The notes under the pieces: model-generated
Seen by the model: the letters and a program-made list of their open reading frames with translations, nothing else
What the model was told of the DNA's origin: nothing
Database searches by the model: none
Assembly: GCF_006912135.1 (NCBI RefSeq)
Contig: NZ_VIRS01000007.1
Span: forward strand, 1-64,000
Direction: 5' to 3'
DNA from: Cryptosporangium phraense
Lineage (GTDB): Bacteria; Actinomycetota; Actinomycetes; Mycobacteriales; Cryptosporangiaceae
Length of the DNA: 64,000 nucleotides
Shown: positions 48,538 to 57,015 of the stretch, piece after piece
How the letters are laid out: the number at the start of each line of letters is the position of its first letter
How positions within the stretch are numbered: the stretch's first letter is position 1
Program-made: the position numbers and the translations under genes

Positions 48538-49788
48538 ATGACCACCGTTGCGCGCACGTACGACCCGGCCGACATCAGCACGATGGAGTTCTGGTCGACG
48601 ACCGCCGCCGACCGGGAGCGCACGTTCGCGCTGCTCCGTGAGGAACGGCCGATCTCCTGGCACCCGACGCCGGAGAGCGGTTTCCTGGACGCGCCCGACG
48701 ACCCGGGCTTCTGGGCGGTGATGCGCCACGCCGACATCGTCGAGGTGTCGCGGCGCAACGACGTGTTCGTGTCCGGCCGCGGGGTGATGTTCGGGAACGT
48801 GCCCGAGGAGTTCCTCGAGGCGTCGCAGTCGTTCCTGGCGATGGACCCGCCCCGGCACACGCTGATCCGCAAGCTGGTCTCGGCCGCGTTCACGGCCCGG
48901 CAGATCGCCCGGCTCGAGGACCAGATCGCCGCGAACGCCCGGCTCGTGGTGCGGGAGCTGGCCGCGACCGGCGGCGGCGTCGACTTCGTCGAGCACTGCG
49001 CGATGAAGCTGCCGATCCGGACGCTGGCCCAGATGATGGGGATCCCGGAGTCCGACTGGGACACGGTCGTGACGCACGCGAACACGCTCGTGTCGGTGGC
49101 CGACCCGGAGTTCTGCGCCGGGCGGGACCCGCTCGACCTGCTGGTCGGGGCCTTGTTCGCGCTGCACCAGGAGGCGGCCGAGCTGGCCGCCCGGCGGCGG
49201 GTCGAGCCCGCCGACGATCTGATGACCGCGCTGGTGCAGGCCGAGGTCGACGGGGTCGGGCTCACCGACGCCGAGATCGCGGCGTTCTTCGTGCTGCTGT
49301 CGGTGGCCGGGAACGACACGACCAGGCAGACGACGTCGCACGCGATGCGGGCCCTGACGCTGTTCCCGGCGCAGCGCACGTGGTTGCAGGAGGACTTCGA
49401 CGGGCGGATCGGCACCGCGGTCGAGGAGTTCGTGCGCTGGGCCACCCCGGTGATGACGTTCCGCCGGACCGCGTCGCAGGACTTCGTGCTGGGCGGGCAG
49501 GAGGTCGTGGCCGGCGACAAGGTCGTGATGTTCTACGCGTCGGGCAACTGGGACCGCTCGGTGTTCGCGGCCCCGGAGCGGTTCGATCTGTCGCGGCGGC
49601 CGAACCCGCACGTGGCGTTCGGGGGCGGCGGGGCGCACTACTGTCTGGGGTCGAACGTGGCCAAGGTCCAGCTGCGGTGTCTGTTCCGGGAGCTGCTGAC
49701 GCAGTTGCCGGAGCTGCGGGCGGGGGAACCGGACTACGTGGCCGGAGCGTTCATCCACGCCATCCGCCGAATGCCCTGCGACTTCTGA
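48538..49788 (+). CDS. Cytochrome P450
   Basis: 416 residues. The heme-binding loop is HVAFGGGGAHYCLGSNVA with Cys369, the I-helix oxygen motif is LSVAGNDTTRQTTSH, and E-x-x-R lies in the expected K-helix place (VEEFVRWATPVMTFRR). It matches bacterial class I P450s of the CYP125/CYP142/CYP124-like acyl or steroid hydroxylase range. No ferredoxin is adjacent. GAGGAGG precedes the ATG; TAACAT at 48505-48510 may be a -10, so it may have its own promoter while belonging to the catabolic cluster. Confidence 0.93.
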   Translation: MTTVARTYDPADISTMEFWSTTAADRERTFALLREERPISWHPTPESGFLDAPDDPGFWAVMRHADIVEVSRRNDVFVSGRGVMFGNVPEEFLEASQSFLAMDPPRHTLIRKLVSAAFTARQIARLEDQIAANARLVVRELAATGGGVDFVEHCAMKLPIRTLAQMMGIPESDWDTVVTHANTLVSVADPEFCAGRDPLDLLVGALFALHQEAAELAARRRVEPADDLMTALVQAEVDGVGLTDAEIAAFFVLLSVAGNDTTRQTTSHAMRALTLFPAQRTWLQEDFDGRIGTAVEEFVRWATPVMTFRRTASQDFVLGGQEVVAGDKVVMFYASGNWDRSVFAAPERFDLSRRPNPHVAFGGGGAHYCLGSNVAKVQLRCLFRELLTQLPELRAGEPDYVAGAFIHAIRRMPCDF

Positions 49789-49829
49789 GAACCCTCCGGC
49801 GATCCGGCCCGCGTATCGGTCCGTAGCGG

Positions 49830-50244
49830 GTGCGTCACACCCCGCCGCCCCGGTGCGCGACCGCACTGGTCGGCGCCGTCCTGTTCGCGCTGTCCACACC
49901 GCCCGCGTACGCGGACCCCGGCGAACCAGACCCTCGCTACGACGTCGTCTCCTCGTGGAACGACACACAATCTCACGGTTGCCGCGGTCCGCACGGCGAC
50001 CCAGTGTCCAGAGACGCGCCGGCTCGTCGCGGGCAGCAAGTACAACGTCGTGACACCGGTCCACTATGTACGGCGCAGCGGATGGTGGATCTTCCGGACC
50101 TGCCGGACCGTGGAGACGCTCGACGTCACGGTCGGGGTCGATTTCCGCGGCGTGGGTGACGGATCGTTCGGCGTGGTCACCGCGTTCTGCTCGGGAGTAG
50201 TGCGCTGTCCGGACTGGGTCAAGGAAGCGGCGGACAGCCAATGA
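49830..50244 (+). pseudogene. Secreted small protein, apparently frameshifted
   Basis: Frame of 49830 (GTG) encodes a good signal peptide (TALVGAVLFALSTPPAYADP) and continues RYDVVSSWND. It then degenerates, while the +1 frame takes over near 49970 with THNLTVAAVRTATQCPETRR through WWIFRTCRTVETLDVTVGVD to the stop at 50242-50244. Joined, they give a coherent secreted protein of about 137 residues with four cysteines. One extra base near 49968 explains the break. It is either a pseudogene or a sequencing error. The family is unknown to me. The next ATG overlaps this stop. Confidence 0.6.
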
Positions 50245-50794
50245 CTCCCGACGAGGGGATGCGGCCGGTGGGACTCGCGGTGGAGCAGGGGCGCTCCTGG
50301 TCGAGGCGGTGGCGGTCCAGCGGGCCTGGGCGGGTGTGCTCACTCTCGTGCGGTTCGCGGACGACGGCACCGTGTCGGCGACGGGCACCGGGCCGGCCGG
50401 GGAACGCACCGCGCGGCTACCGCTCGGGGCCGGGCGGGGCGAGATCGCGGCCGCGGTGGCACCCGGGGTCGCGCCCGCCCCCGGTGACGCGAGCGGCCTG
50501 CCGGTCGGCTCGCCGCCCGGCGCGGTCTACGCGGACCTCCTGCGCGATCTCGGCGTCAACGCCGACGCGCTGGAAACCTACCTCGGGGGCGGGTTGCGGT
50601 ACGCCGGGGTCCGGACCGACGGTCTGAGTACCGCGGTCGTGGGCGTCGCCGACGCGGCCGGCGTCCTGCTCGACACCGCGGTCACCCTGGCCGAGCCGCC
50701 GATCGGGGTGCCCTACACGCTCGTCGAGAGCTTCCGGGGCCTATGGAATCCTGAGCCGCGTGAGTACGCGGTTGATCGAGACGACACCCGGTAA
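50241..50794 (+). pseudogene. Unknown protein, apparent frameshift near its start
   Basis: ATG 50241 overlaps the stop of the preceding gene (ATGA) and opens MTPDEGMRPVGLAVEQG. Around 50291 the natural continuation (ALLVEAVAVQRAWAGVLTLV) is in the -1 frame and runs to 50794, including YADLLRDLGVNADALETYLG and YTLVESFRGLWNPEP. One missing base would explain it; alternatively translation starts at GTG 50309 and the first part is not used. No domain is recognised. Its 3' end overlaps the Imm51 gene by 35 bp, so the three genes form a unit. Confidence 0.5.
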
Positions 50795-51095
50795 CTTCTC
50801 GCTGCTGCTGGACGCCGGGGCCACCCCGGCCGACGGGGCGGTGTTCGACGCCGGGCACGAGCCCAACGGCTACTTCTGGGAGGGCGTCGCGCGGTTCCTC
50901 GTCGGCACCGAGGCGCCCGGCCTCAAGGACCGGTTCGCGTACGACCCGGAAGGCAGCATGTTCTGCGCCTACGGCGCCGACCGGGAGGCCCTCGAAGACC
51001 TCGGGATGCTCCTCGACGAGATCGCCGCCGACCCGGCCCGGATGCACGACCTGATCACCGCCGCCGAAGCCGACGGCCACGACTTCGATGACTAG
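50760..51095 (+). CDS. Imm51-family immunity protein
   Basis: 111 residues from GTG 50760. The core AGHEPNGYFWEGVARFLVG with the surrounding acidic text (FAYDPEGSMFCAYGADREAL) matches Imm51 immunity proteins of polymorphic toxin systems. No toxin gene is in the window. The stop codon TAG (51093-51095) lies inside the left end of the hairpin MITE at 51092, so the native C-terminus may have been altered by the insertion. The upstream overlapping gene may be a partner. Confidence 0.75.
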   Translation: MSTRLIETTPGNFSLLLDAGATPADGAVFDAGHEPNGYFWEGVARFLVGTEAPGLKDRFAYDPEGSMFCAYGADREALEDLGMLLDEIAADPARMHDLITAAEADGHDFDD

Positions 51096-51261
51096 GCCCT
51101 GTCCTGCGGATCCGTGCTCGGCTGCGGCTCCGCTCAGCCGCCGCCAGGCCGCGTTGTCGGGATGTCCGGATACAACGGCGGTATCCGGACATCCCTCCGC
51201 CTTGCCTGGCGACGCCTGAGCGGAGCCTCGCTGCGAGCGAGATCCGCAGGACAGGCCCTAG
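51092..51261. mobile_element. 170-bp hairpin MITE with nested inverted repeats
   Basis: Terminal inverted repeats of 21 bp (51092-51112 and 51241-51261) match at 20 of 21 positions and begin CTAGG(C/G)CCTGTCCTGCGG. Inside, 51126-51149 pairs with 51204-51227 at 22 of 24 positions. The centre 51159-51173 (GGGATGTCCGGATAC) pairs perfectly with 51181-51195 around a 7-nt loop. Nearly the whole element folds into one long hairpin. The ends carry CTAG, consistent with a TA-type target. No transposase is present, so it would depend on one elsewhere (IS630/IS5-like ends are possible). Confidence 0.8.
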
Positions 51262-51314
51262 CCGTTACGCTCGCCGAGGGTTAGCGACGGCCGCGCCTGG
51301 ATATTCGCCGACCC

Positions 51315-52994
51315 GTGACCACTGACGACGAGCGGCGCCGCCGCCGCCGGCGATCGCCCCTCACCTGGGCCCGCCGCCGCAGCGACCTGAAGAAGCTCCG
51401 GACGATCGCCCGCCGGCTGTACGGCTGGGACGAGCTGCGACCGGTCCAGTCCGAGGCGATGGTCCAGCTCGCCAACGGCGTCGACACGCTGGTCGTGGCC
51501 CCGACCGGGTCCGGGAAATCGGCGATCTACCAGGTCCCGGCCGTGCTCATCGACGGCCCGACGATCGTCGTCTCGCCGCTGCTGGCCCTCCAGCGCGACC
51601 AGATGGAGGCCCTCGCGGCGCACGGCGCGCCGACCGCCGTCGTCGTCAACTCCGACCGGACCGCGTCCGAGAACGCGGCCGCGTTCACCAGCCTGCAGGA
51701 CGGGAGCGCCGAGTTCCTGTTCCTCTCCCCCGAACAGCTCACCAAACCCGACGTCCTCGACGCGCTCCGCGCGGCCAAGCCGTCACTCTTCGTCGTCGAC
51801 GAGGCCCACTGCGTCTCGGCCTGGGGCCACGACTTCCGCCCCGACTACCTGCGCCTGGGCGAGGCGATCGACCACCTCGGTCACCCCACCGTGCTCGCGC
51901 TCACGGCGACCGCGGCCCCGCCCGTCCGCAAAGACATCCTCGCGGTACTCGGCCTGAAAGATCCCAAAGAGGTCATCGGCGGCTTCGACCGTCCCAATCT
52001 CTGGCTGGAAGTGTCGCGGCAGGTCACCGCCTCCGGCGTCCGCAAGGCGGTGATCGACCGGGTGGCGTCGGAGACGCCGACCGGACTGCTGTACGTGCAG
52101 ACGCGCCGCGAGACCGAGGAGTACGCGGCCGCCCTCCGCGAGCTGGACGTCCCGGCCTACCCGTACCACGCGGGCATGAAGCAGTCGGAGCGCGAGGCGG
52201 TGCACGACGCGTTCCGCGGGACGGAACCGGTCGTGGTCGTCGCGACCTCGGCGTTCGGGATGGGGATCGACAAACCCGACGTGCGGTTCGTCATCCACGC
52301 CGGGCCGGCCGAGTCGCTCGACTCCTACTACCAGCAGATCGGCCGGGCCGGCCGGGACGGCGAGCAGGCGATCGCCGCGCTGTACTTCCGGCCCGAGGAC
52401 CTGCACATCCCCCGGTTCTTCACCGGCGGCACCCCCGACGAGGACCTGCTGGTCCGCGTCGGCACCGGCCTCAAGCACCACCGCGGACCGGTCCGCGTCG
52501 CGGACCTCGGCACCGAGCTCGAGCTCACCAAGGCGAAGGTGACCCGCGCGGTCAACCTGTTCGAGCAGTCCGGCTCGGTCGACGTGACCCCGGACGGGTC
52601 ACAGTGGCACGGCCGGCGCACGGTCGGCAAGGCCGTGGAGCTGGCGGTCGAGTGGGCCGAGCAGCGGCGGCGCATCGAGCAGACCCGCGTGGAGATGATG
52701 CGCGGCTACGCCGACACCGAGGGCTGCCGCCGGCAGTTCCTGCTCGGGTACTTCGGCGAGGACCGGTCCGAGCCGTGCGGGTTCTGCGACACGTGCCGGG
52801 ACGGCACCGCCGAGGAGACCCCGTCGGGCGAGACCGGGTTCCCGGTGCAGTCGCGGGTGAAGCACACCGAGTGGGGCGAGGGCACGGTGATGCGCGAGGA
52901 GGACGACCGGCTGACGGTCCTGTTCGACGGCGAGGGCTACCGCACGTTGTCGCTGAAGGCGATCCGCGAGCACGACTTACTGACGTCGCTGTAG
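51315..52994 (+). CDS. RecQ-family ATP-dependent DNA helicase
   Basis: 559 residues from GTG 51315. Helicase motifs are VQSEAMVQL (motif 0), [15 protein letters not shown] (I), [19 protein letters not shown] (II plus the aromatic loop), [10 protein letters not shown] (III) and [11 protein letters not shown] (VI). The Zn-binding Cys pattern of the RecQ C-terminal domain is present near residues 475-497 (C-x19-C-x2-C-x2-C region). There is no HRDC; a small tudor-like tail ([20 protein letters not shown]) replaces it. It is a 3'-5' helicase for repair or recombination. The N-terminus is strongly basic. The 3' end overlaps the convergent glycosyltransferase by 18 bp. Confidence 0.95.
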   Translation: MTTDDERRRRRRRSPLTWARRRSDLKKLRTIARRLYGWDELRPVQSEAMVQLANGVDTLVVAPTGSGKSAIYQVPAVLIDGPTIVVSPLLALQRDQMEALAAHGAPTAVVVNSDRTASENAAAFTSLQDGSAEFLFLSPEQLTKPDVLDALRAAKPSLFVVDEAHCVSAWGHDFRPDYLRLGEAIDHLGHPTVLALTATAAPPVRKDILAVLGLKDPKEVIGGFDRPNLWLEVSRQVTASGVRKAVIDRVASETPTGLLYVQTRRETEEYAAALRELDVPAYPYHAGMKQSEREAVHDAFRGTEPVVVVATSAFGMGIDKPDVRFVIHAGPAESLDSYYQQIGRAGRDGEQAIAALYFRPEDLHIPRFFTGGTPDEDLLVRVGTGLKHHRGPVRVADLGTELELTKAKVTRAVNLFEQSGSVDVTPDGSQWHGRRTVGKAVELAVEWAEQRRRIEQTRVEMMRGYADTEGCRRQFLLGYFGEDRSEPCGFCDTCRDGTAEETPSGETGFPVQSRVKHTEWGEGTVMREEDDRLTVLFDGEGYRTLSLKAIREHDLLTSL

Positions 52995-54167
52995 GGACGT
53001 CTCGGCCTGCGGCCGGAGCACGGCGACGGCGGCGCCGGCCGGGTCGAGCGCGCGGATCCGGGCCCCGACCGTGGCCGCCGCGGCCCGGTGCGGGCCGGGT
53101 CCGGCGAGCTCGGCGATCAGCGCCCGCAGGGCCGCCGGGCTCGACCGGCGGCTGACGGTGCGGCCGGCGCCGGCCGCGGCCACCGCGGTGCCGATCGCCG
53201 GGTGGTCCATCAGCGGGTGCCCGGGCAGCACCAGGACCGGGACGCCGTGGGCCAGCGCGCGCATCGTCGTGCCGTGGCCGCCGTGCCCGACCACGAGGTC
53301 GACGCCGGGGAGCAGGGCCTCGTGGTCGGCGTGGCGGAGCACCTCGGCGTTGGCCGGGGCGCGCAGGGCGGCCGGGTCGACCGAGGCGCCGGTCGTCACG
53401 ACCGCGTCCAGGTCGAGTCCGGCGACCGCGTCGAGCAGGTGTTGCAGCGTGCGGTCCTGGCCCGGGTACCAGATCGAGCTCAGGCTCAGCAGCACCCGCG
53501 GCCGCGCACGGGTGCCGCCCCGCGAGCCCGCCGCGCCCGTGTCCCCCGCGTCCGCCGCGTCCACTGCGTCCGCCGCGTCCGATTCGGACGCCGGGGACGG
53601 GGCCGGGGTCACCGGGCCGACCGCGTGCAGGGCGGGGAACGCGGACGCGCGGCCGGCGTCGAACTCGGGCAGGACCGTCGCGATCGTGGCCGAGGCCGCA
53701 CCCCAGACCCGCGCCGGCCCGCACCCCCGCAGAGCCGCGACGGCTCCGATCGGCGTCCGAGCGAACGGCCCGGCGAAGTACGACGGCAGCGTGTGGACGA
53801 GCGTCACCGTCCGGAACCCGGCGTCGCCGACCGCCCGCCCCACCGCGAGCAGCAGACAGTCGACCACCACCACGTCGGCCCGCTCCCGCTCGGCCACCGC
53901 GACCGCACCCCGGCCCGCCGCCGGGTCGGTGAGCACGGCGGTGAGCGCCCGGATCGTCCCGAGCGCGTTCCGGTGCCGGGCCGGGTCGTACGGACGCAAC
54001 CCGGGCAGCGGCGCGAACTCCACCCCCGCGGCGGCCACGGCGTCGGCCTGCCCGGGATGACCGAGGACGAGCGCCCGTCCCCCGCCGGCCGCGAACCGCT
54101 GGGCGACGCCGAGCATCGGCGGGAGGTTGCCACCCGCGCTGAGCGTGACGAACAGGGCAGTGCTCAT
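52977..54167 (-). CDS. Glycosyltransferase, MGT/UGT-like (GT1)
   Basis: 396 residues from ATG 54167. The N-terminal acceptor domain ([20 protein letters not shown]) and the C-terminal donor domain with [20 protein letters not shown] and [17 protein letters not shown] match the macrolide/flavonol glycosyltransferase superfamily. A low-complexity linker ([18 protein letters not shown]) of 9-bp repeat origin joins the domains. The ATG overlaps the TetR stop (ATGA), so the regulator and the transferase are one operon. The glycosylated compound is unknown; detoxification or natural-product tailoring would fit. Confidence 0.88.
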   Translation of the reverse strand: MSTALFVTLSAGGNLPPMLGVAQRFAAGGGRALVLGHPGQADAVAAAGVEFAPLPGLRPYDPARHRNALGTIRALTAVLTDPAAGRGAVAVAERERADVVVVDCLLLAVGRAVGDAGFRTVTLVHTLPSYFAGPFARTPIGAVAALRGCGPARVWGAASATIATVLPEFDAGRASAFPALHAVGPVTPAPSPASESDAADAVDAADAGDTGAAGSRGGTRARPRVLLSLSSIWYPGQDRTLQHLLDAVAGLDLDAVVTTGASVDPAALRAPANAEVLRHADHEALLPGVDLVVGHGGHGTTMRALAHGVPVLVLPGHPLMDHPAIGTAVAAAGAGRTVSRRSSPAALRALIAELAGPGPHRAAAATVGARIRALDPAGAAVAVLRPQAETSLQRRQ

Positions 54168-54724
54168 GCCGGGCTCCCCAGGATCGCGTCGACCAGGCGG
54201 CGCATGCGGGCTTCGGTCGCGGCCCGGGACAGCCCCCGGTCGCGGCGCAGCAGTTTCCAGGTGAACAGGTCGCAGGCGACGACGAGCAGGTCGAGGACGT
54301 CCTCCGAGCCCGGCGCGAACACCTCGGCGACCCAGGCCCGGTGCAGCGCGCGCCCCGGCCCGGTGATCGCGGCGAACCGCGGGTCGTCGCGCTCGTGCCC
54401 GATCAGGTGCAGCATGAAGTCGCCGCGCTTCTCGTAGTGCGCGACGACCGTGCGCACCGCGACGGCCGTGCGCGCCGCGGCGGTCACGGCCCCGGCCGGG
54501 ACCCGGCGCTCGTCCCGGGTGTCTTCCAGCCCGGCCGCGATCGCCGCGTCGAGCAGCGCGTCGCGCGTGCCGAAGTGGCGCAGCACGGTCTGCACGCTGA
54601 CGCCGGCCCGGGCCGCGACCGCCTCCAGCGTCGGGTCGAGGTCGAACGACTCCTCGGCCAGCTCGCGCACCGCCCGCAGCACACGCAGCCGCGTCCCGGC
54701 GACCGCGTCGGCCCGGGAGCGCAT
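54164..54724 (-). CDS. TetR-family regulator
   Basis: 186 residues from ATG 54724; in-frame starts further upstream are possible. The HTH (about 10-60) reads TRLRVLRAVRELAEESFDLD, then AVAARAGVSVQTVLRHFGTR. The C-terminal domain is a helical ligand pocket. It is first in an operon with the glycosyltransferase and diverges from an ABC transporter (150 bp), so it may regulate both. Confidence 0.88.
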   Translation of the reverse strand: MRSRADAVAGTRLRVLRAVRELAEESFDLDPTLEAVAARAGVSVQTVLRHFGTRDALLDAAIAAGLEDTRDERRVPAGAVTAAARTAVAVRTVVAHYEKRGDFMLHLIGHERDDPRFAAITGPGRALHRAWVAEVFAPGSEDVLDLLVVACDLFTWKLLRRDRGLSRAATEARMRRLVDAILGSPA

Positions 54725-54860
54725 CGTGTACGCCCTTTTCACGGTAACGAAGACTTCCACCAAATGCTTTTCGCGTCAACGTCCACTCACGCGGAATCAC
54801 TGCCGAAAGGCAGGGGGCGGACCTGCCGATCGGCAGCGGCGGCCGGGGTGGGCCGGACCC

Positions 54861-54866
54861 TAGCGT
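54861..54866 (+). promoter_or_regulatory. -10-like TAGCGT, leaderless start at 54874
   Basis: TAGCGT ends 7 nt before the ATG at 54874. No Shine-Dalgarno sequence is visible. Confidence 0.5.
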
Positions 54867-54873
54867 CGGGCCC

Positions 54874-55593
54874 ATGATCACGTTCCGGCACGTCACGAAA
54901 CGCTACGGACGGCGGACCGCGGTGGACGACCTCACGGTCGACGTCCGTCCCGGCCGCGTCACCGGGTTCCTCGGCCCCAACGGGGCCGGGAAGTCGACGA
55001 CGATGCGGATCCTGCTCGGCCTCGACCGCCCGACGTCCGGCGAGGCGCTCGTCGGCGGCGTCCGGTACGCGGCGCTGCGGTGGCCGCTGCGCGAGGTCGG
55101 CGCGGTGCTCGACGCCCGCAGCGCGCACCCCGGCCGCACCGCCCGGGCCCACCTGACCGCGCTGGCCCGCAGCAACCGGCTCCCGGCGGCCCGGGTCGAC
55201 GCGGTGCTCGACCGGGTCGGGCTGACCGCGGTCGCCGGCACCCGGGCCGGGAAGTTCTCGCTCGGGATGAGCCAGCGGCTCGGCATCGCGGCCGCGCTGC
55301 TCGGCGACCCCGGGGTGCTGGTGTTCGACGAGCCGGTCAACGGTCTCGACCCGGAGGGCGTCCGCTGGGTGCGCGAGCTCGCGCGGTCGCTGGCGGCCGA
55401 GGGCCGCACGGTCCTGCTCTCCTCCCACCTGATGAGCGAGGCCCAGCTGACCGCCGATCACCTGCTGGTCCTCGGTCGCGGACGGTTGCTCGCCGACGCC
55501 CCGCTGGCCGATCTCGTCGCGTCCCACGGTTCTCTCGAGGACGCCTACCTGGCGCTGACCTCGGGCAGCGTCGAGTACGGGGCGACGCGATGA
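54874..55593 (+). CDS. ABC transporter ATP-binding protein (drug/bacteriocin-export type)
   Basis: 239 residues. Walker A is GPNGAGKSTTMRILLG near residue 36, signature FSLGMSQRLGIAAAL near 125, Walker B VLVFDEPVNGLDPEGVRW and H-loop LLSSHLMSE. LGM in place of LSGG is common in this CcmA/BcrA-like group. Its stop overlaps the permease ATG. A convergent two-component system follows, which may regulate it. The leaderless-type promoter before the ATG sets it apart from the divergent TetR operon. Confidence 0.95.
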   Translation: MITFRHVTKRYGRRTAVDDLTVDVRPGRVTGFLGPNGAGKSTTMRILLGLDRPTSGEALVGGVRYAALRWPLREVGAVLDARSAHPGRTARAHLTALARSNRLPAARVDAVLDRVGLTAVAGTRAGKFSLGMSQRLGIAAALLGDPGVLVFDEPVNGLDPEGVRWVRELARSLAAEGRTVLLSSHLMSEAQLTADHLLVLGRGRLLADAPLADLVASHGSLEDAYLALTSGSVEYGATR

Positions 55594-56354
55594 CCGCGGC
55601 GGTGAGTTTCGAGTGGGTGAAGCTGCGGACGCTGCGGTCGACGTGGTGGTGCGCCGGGGTCGCGGTGCTGCTGCAGGGGCTGTACGCGCTGCTGCTCGGC
55701 ATCGACGCCCGGGCCGACCTGGAGCACGGCGGCGGACCGTCCGATCTGGTCGTCGGCGACGCCGGGCTGCTCTCGGTGCAGTTCGCCCAGTACGCGCTGA
55801 TCGCGGCGGCGCTGCTGGCGGTCACCGGGGAGTACTCGTCCGGGACGATCGGTGTCACGCTGCGGGCGGTGCCGGTGCGGGCCCGGATGCTGGCGGCGAA
55901 GGCCGCGGTCGTCGCGGCCGGGGCGGCCGGGCTGGCCGCGGTGCTCATGCTGCTGGCCGCGGTGGCCGGGGGTCTGGCCGCCGGGTCCTACGCCCGCTGG
56001 GAGGTCGGCGGGCTGCTCGGCGACACCGCGCTGGTCGCCGGGTACGCGGCCGCGCTCGCGGTGTTCGCGCTGGGGCTCGGCACGGCGGTGCGGAGCGCGG
56101 TCGGCGGGCTGACCGTCGTGCTGGTCGTGGCCGTGGTGCTGCCGACCGTGCTGGCCCGGATCAGCCTGTCCGCGGTCGCGGACCTGAACGACTACCTGCC
56201 CGGCTCGGCCGGGACCGCGGTGCTGTACGGCGCGCTGAGCGACCCGCAGCCGCCGCAGCCGTACGGCCCGGGGATCGGGCTGCTGGTGTTCGCCGCCTGG
56301 GGCGCCGCCGCCCTGGCCGCCGGCTACGCCGTCCTCCGCCACCGCGACGCCTAG
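55590..56354 (+). CDS. ABC transporter permease (ABC-2 type)
   Basis: 254 residues with six predicted membrane helices (about 20-40, 65-85, 105-130, 145-170, 175-200, 228-248). The N-terminal SFEWVKLRTLRSTWW and TGEYSSGTIGVTLRAVPVRA are typical of permeases paired with BcrA-like ATPases in actinobacteria. ATGA overlap with the ATPase gene shows coupling. The substrate is unknown. It ends 10 bp before the convergent response-regulator gene. Confidence 0.9.
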   Translation: MTAAVSFEWVKLRTLRSTWWCAGVAVLLQGLYALLLGIDARADLEHGGGPSDLVVGDAGLLSVQFAQYALIAAALLAVTGEYSSGTIGVTLRAVPVRARMLAAKAAVVAAGAAGLAAVLMLLAAVAGGLAAGSYARWEVGGLLGDTALVAGYAAALAVFALGLGTAVRSAVGGLTVVLVVAVVLPTVLARISLSAVADLNDYLPGSAGTAVLYGALSDPQPPQPYGPGIGLLVFAAWGAAALAAGYAVLRHRDA

Positions 56355-56364
56355 CCGCTGATCC

Positions 56365-57015
56365 TCAGCCGGTCAGGCCGGCCTCGTGGGCCAGGAGCGC
56401 GGCCTGGACGCGGTTCCGGACGCCGAGCCGGGTCAGGATCGTGCTGACGTAGGCCTTGACCGTGCCCTCGACCAGGAACAGACGCCGGGCGATCTCGGCG
56501 TTCGAGTGGCCGCCGCCGACCAGGGCCAGCACCTCCCGCTCCCGGTCGGTGAGCACCGCGATCCGCTCCCGGGCGGCGGCGGCCGGGCCGGTCCGCGACC
56601 CGGCGTAGGCGGCGATCACCCGCTGCGCGACCTTCGGCGACAGGAACGCGGCCCCGCCGGCGGCCGCGTGCACGGCGGCGAGCAGCTCGCGCGGGTCGCC
56701 GGACTTCAGCAGGAACCCGGCCGCTCCCCCGGTCAGCGCCCGGTCGATGTACTCGTCCTCGCCGAACGTCGTCAGCATCAGCACCGCGACCGACGGCGCG
56801 ACCCGGCGCAACTCCTCGGCCGCGGTCAGGCCGTCCAGCGACGGCATGCGGATGTCGAGCAGCGCGACGTCCGGCCGGTGCCGCCGGGCCGCCTCCACGG
56901 CCGTGCGGCCGTCGCCGGCCTCGGCCACCACGGCGACGTCCGGGTCGGTGGTGAGGATGGCCCGGACGCCGGCCCGGATCATCGCCTCGTCGTCGGCGAC
57001 CAGGACGCGGATCAC
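56365..57015 (-). CDS. LuxR/NarL-family response regulator
   Basis: 216 residues from GTG 57015, overlapping the kinase stop (GTGA). The receiver domain has the acidic pair in VLVADDEAMIRAG, phosphoacceptor Asp54 in VALLDIRMPSLDG, Thr in LMLTTFG and Lys in FLLKSGDP. The C-terminal HTH has LTDREREVLALVGGGHSNAE and GTVKAYVSTILTRLG. It is the second NarL-type pair in the window and is convergent with an ABC transporter, its possible target. Confidence 0.95.
   Translation of the reverse strand: MIRVLVADDEAMIRAGVRAILTTDPDVAVVAEAGDGRTAVEAARRHRPDVALLDIRMPSLDGLTAAEELRRVAPSVAVLMLTTFGEDEYIDRALTGGAAGFLLKSGDPRELLAAVHAAAGGAAFLSPKVAQRVIAAYAGSRTGPAAAARERIAVLTDREREVLALVGGGHSNAEIARRLFLVEGTVKAYVSTILTRLGVRNRVQAALLAHEAGLTG

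Noticed and set aside
50241-50627. The 128-residue uninterrupted frame from ATG 50241 as an intact gene
   Set aside because: After about 17 residues it becomes Arg/Pro/Ser-rich without structure, while the -1 frame is protein-like to 50794. A frameshift explains the locus better.
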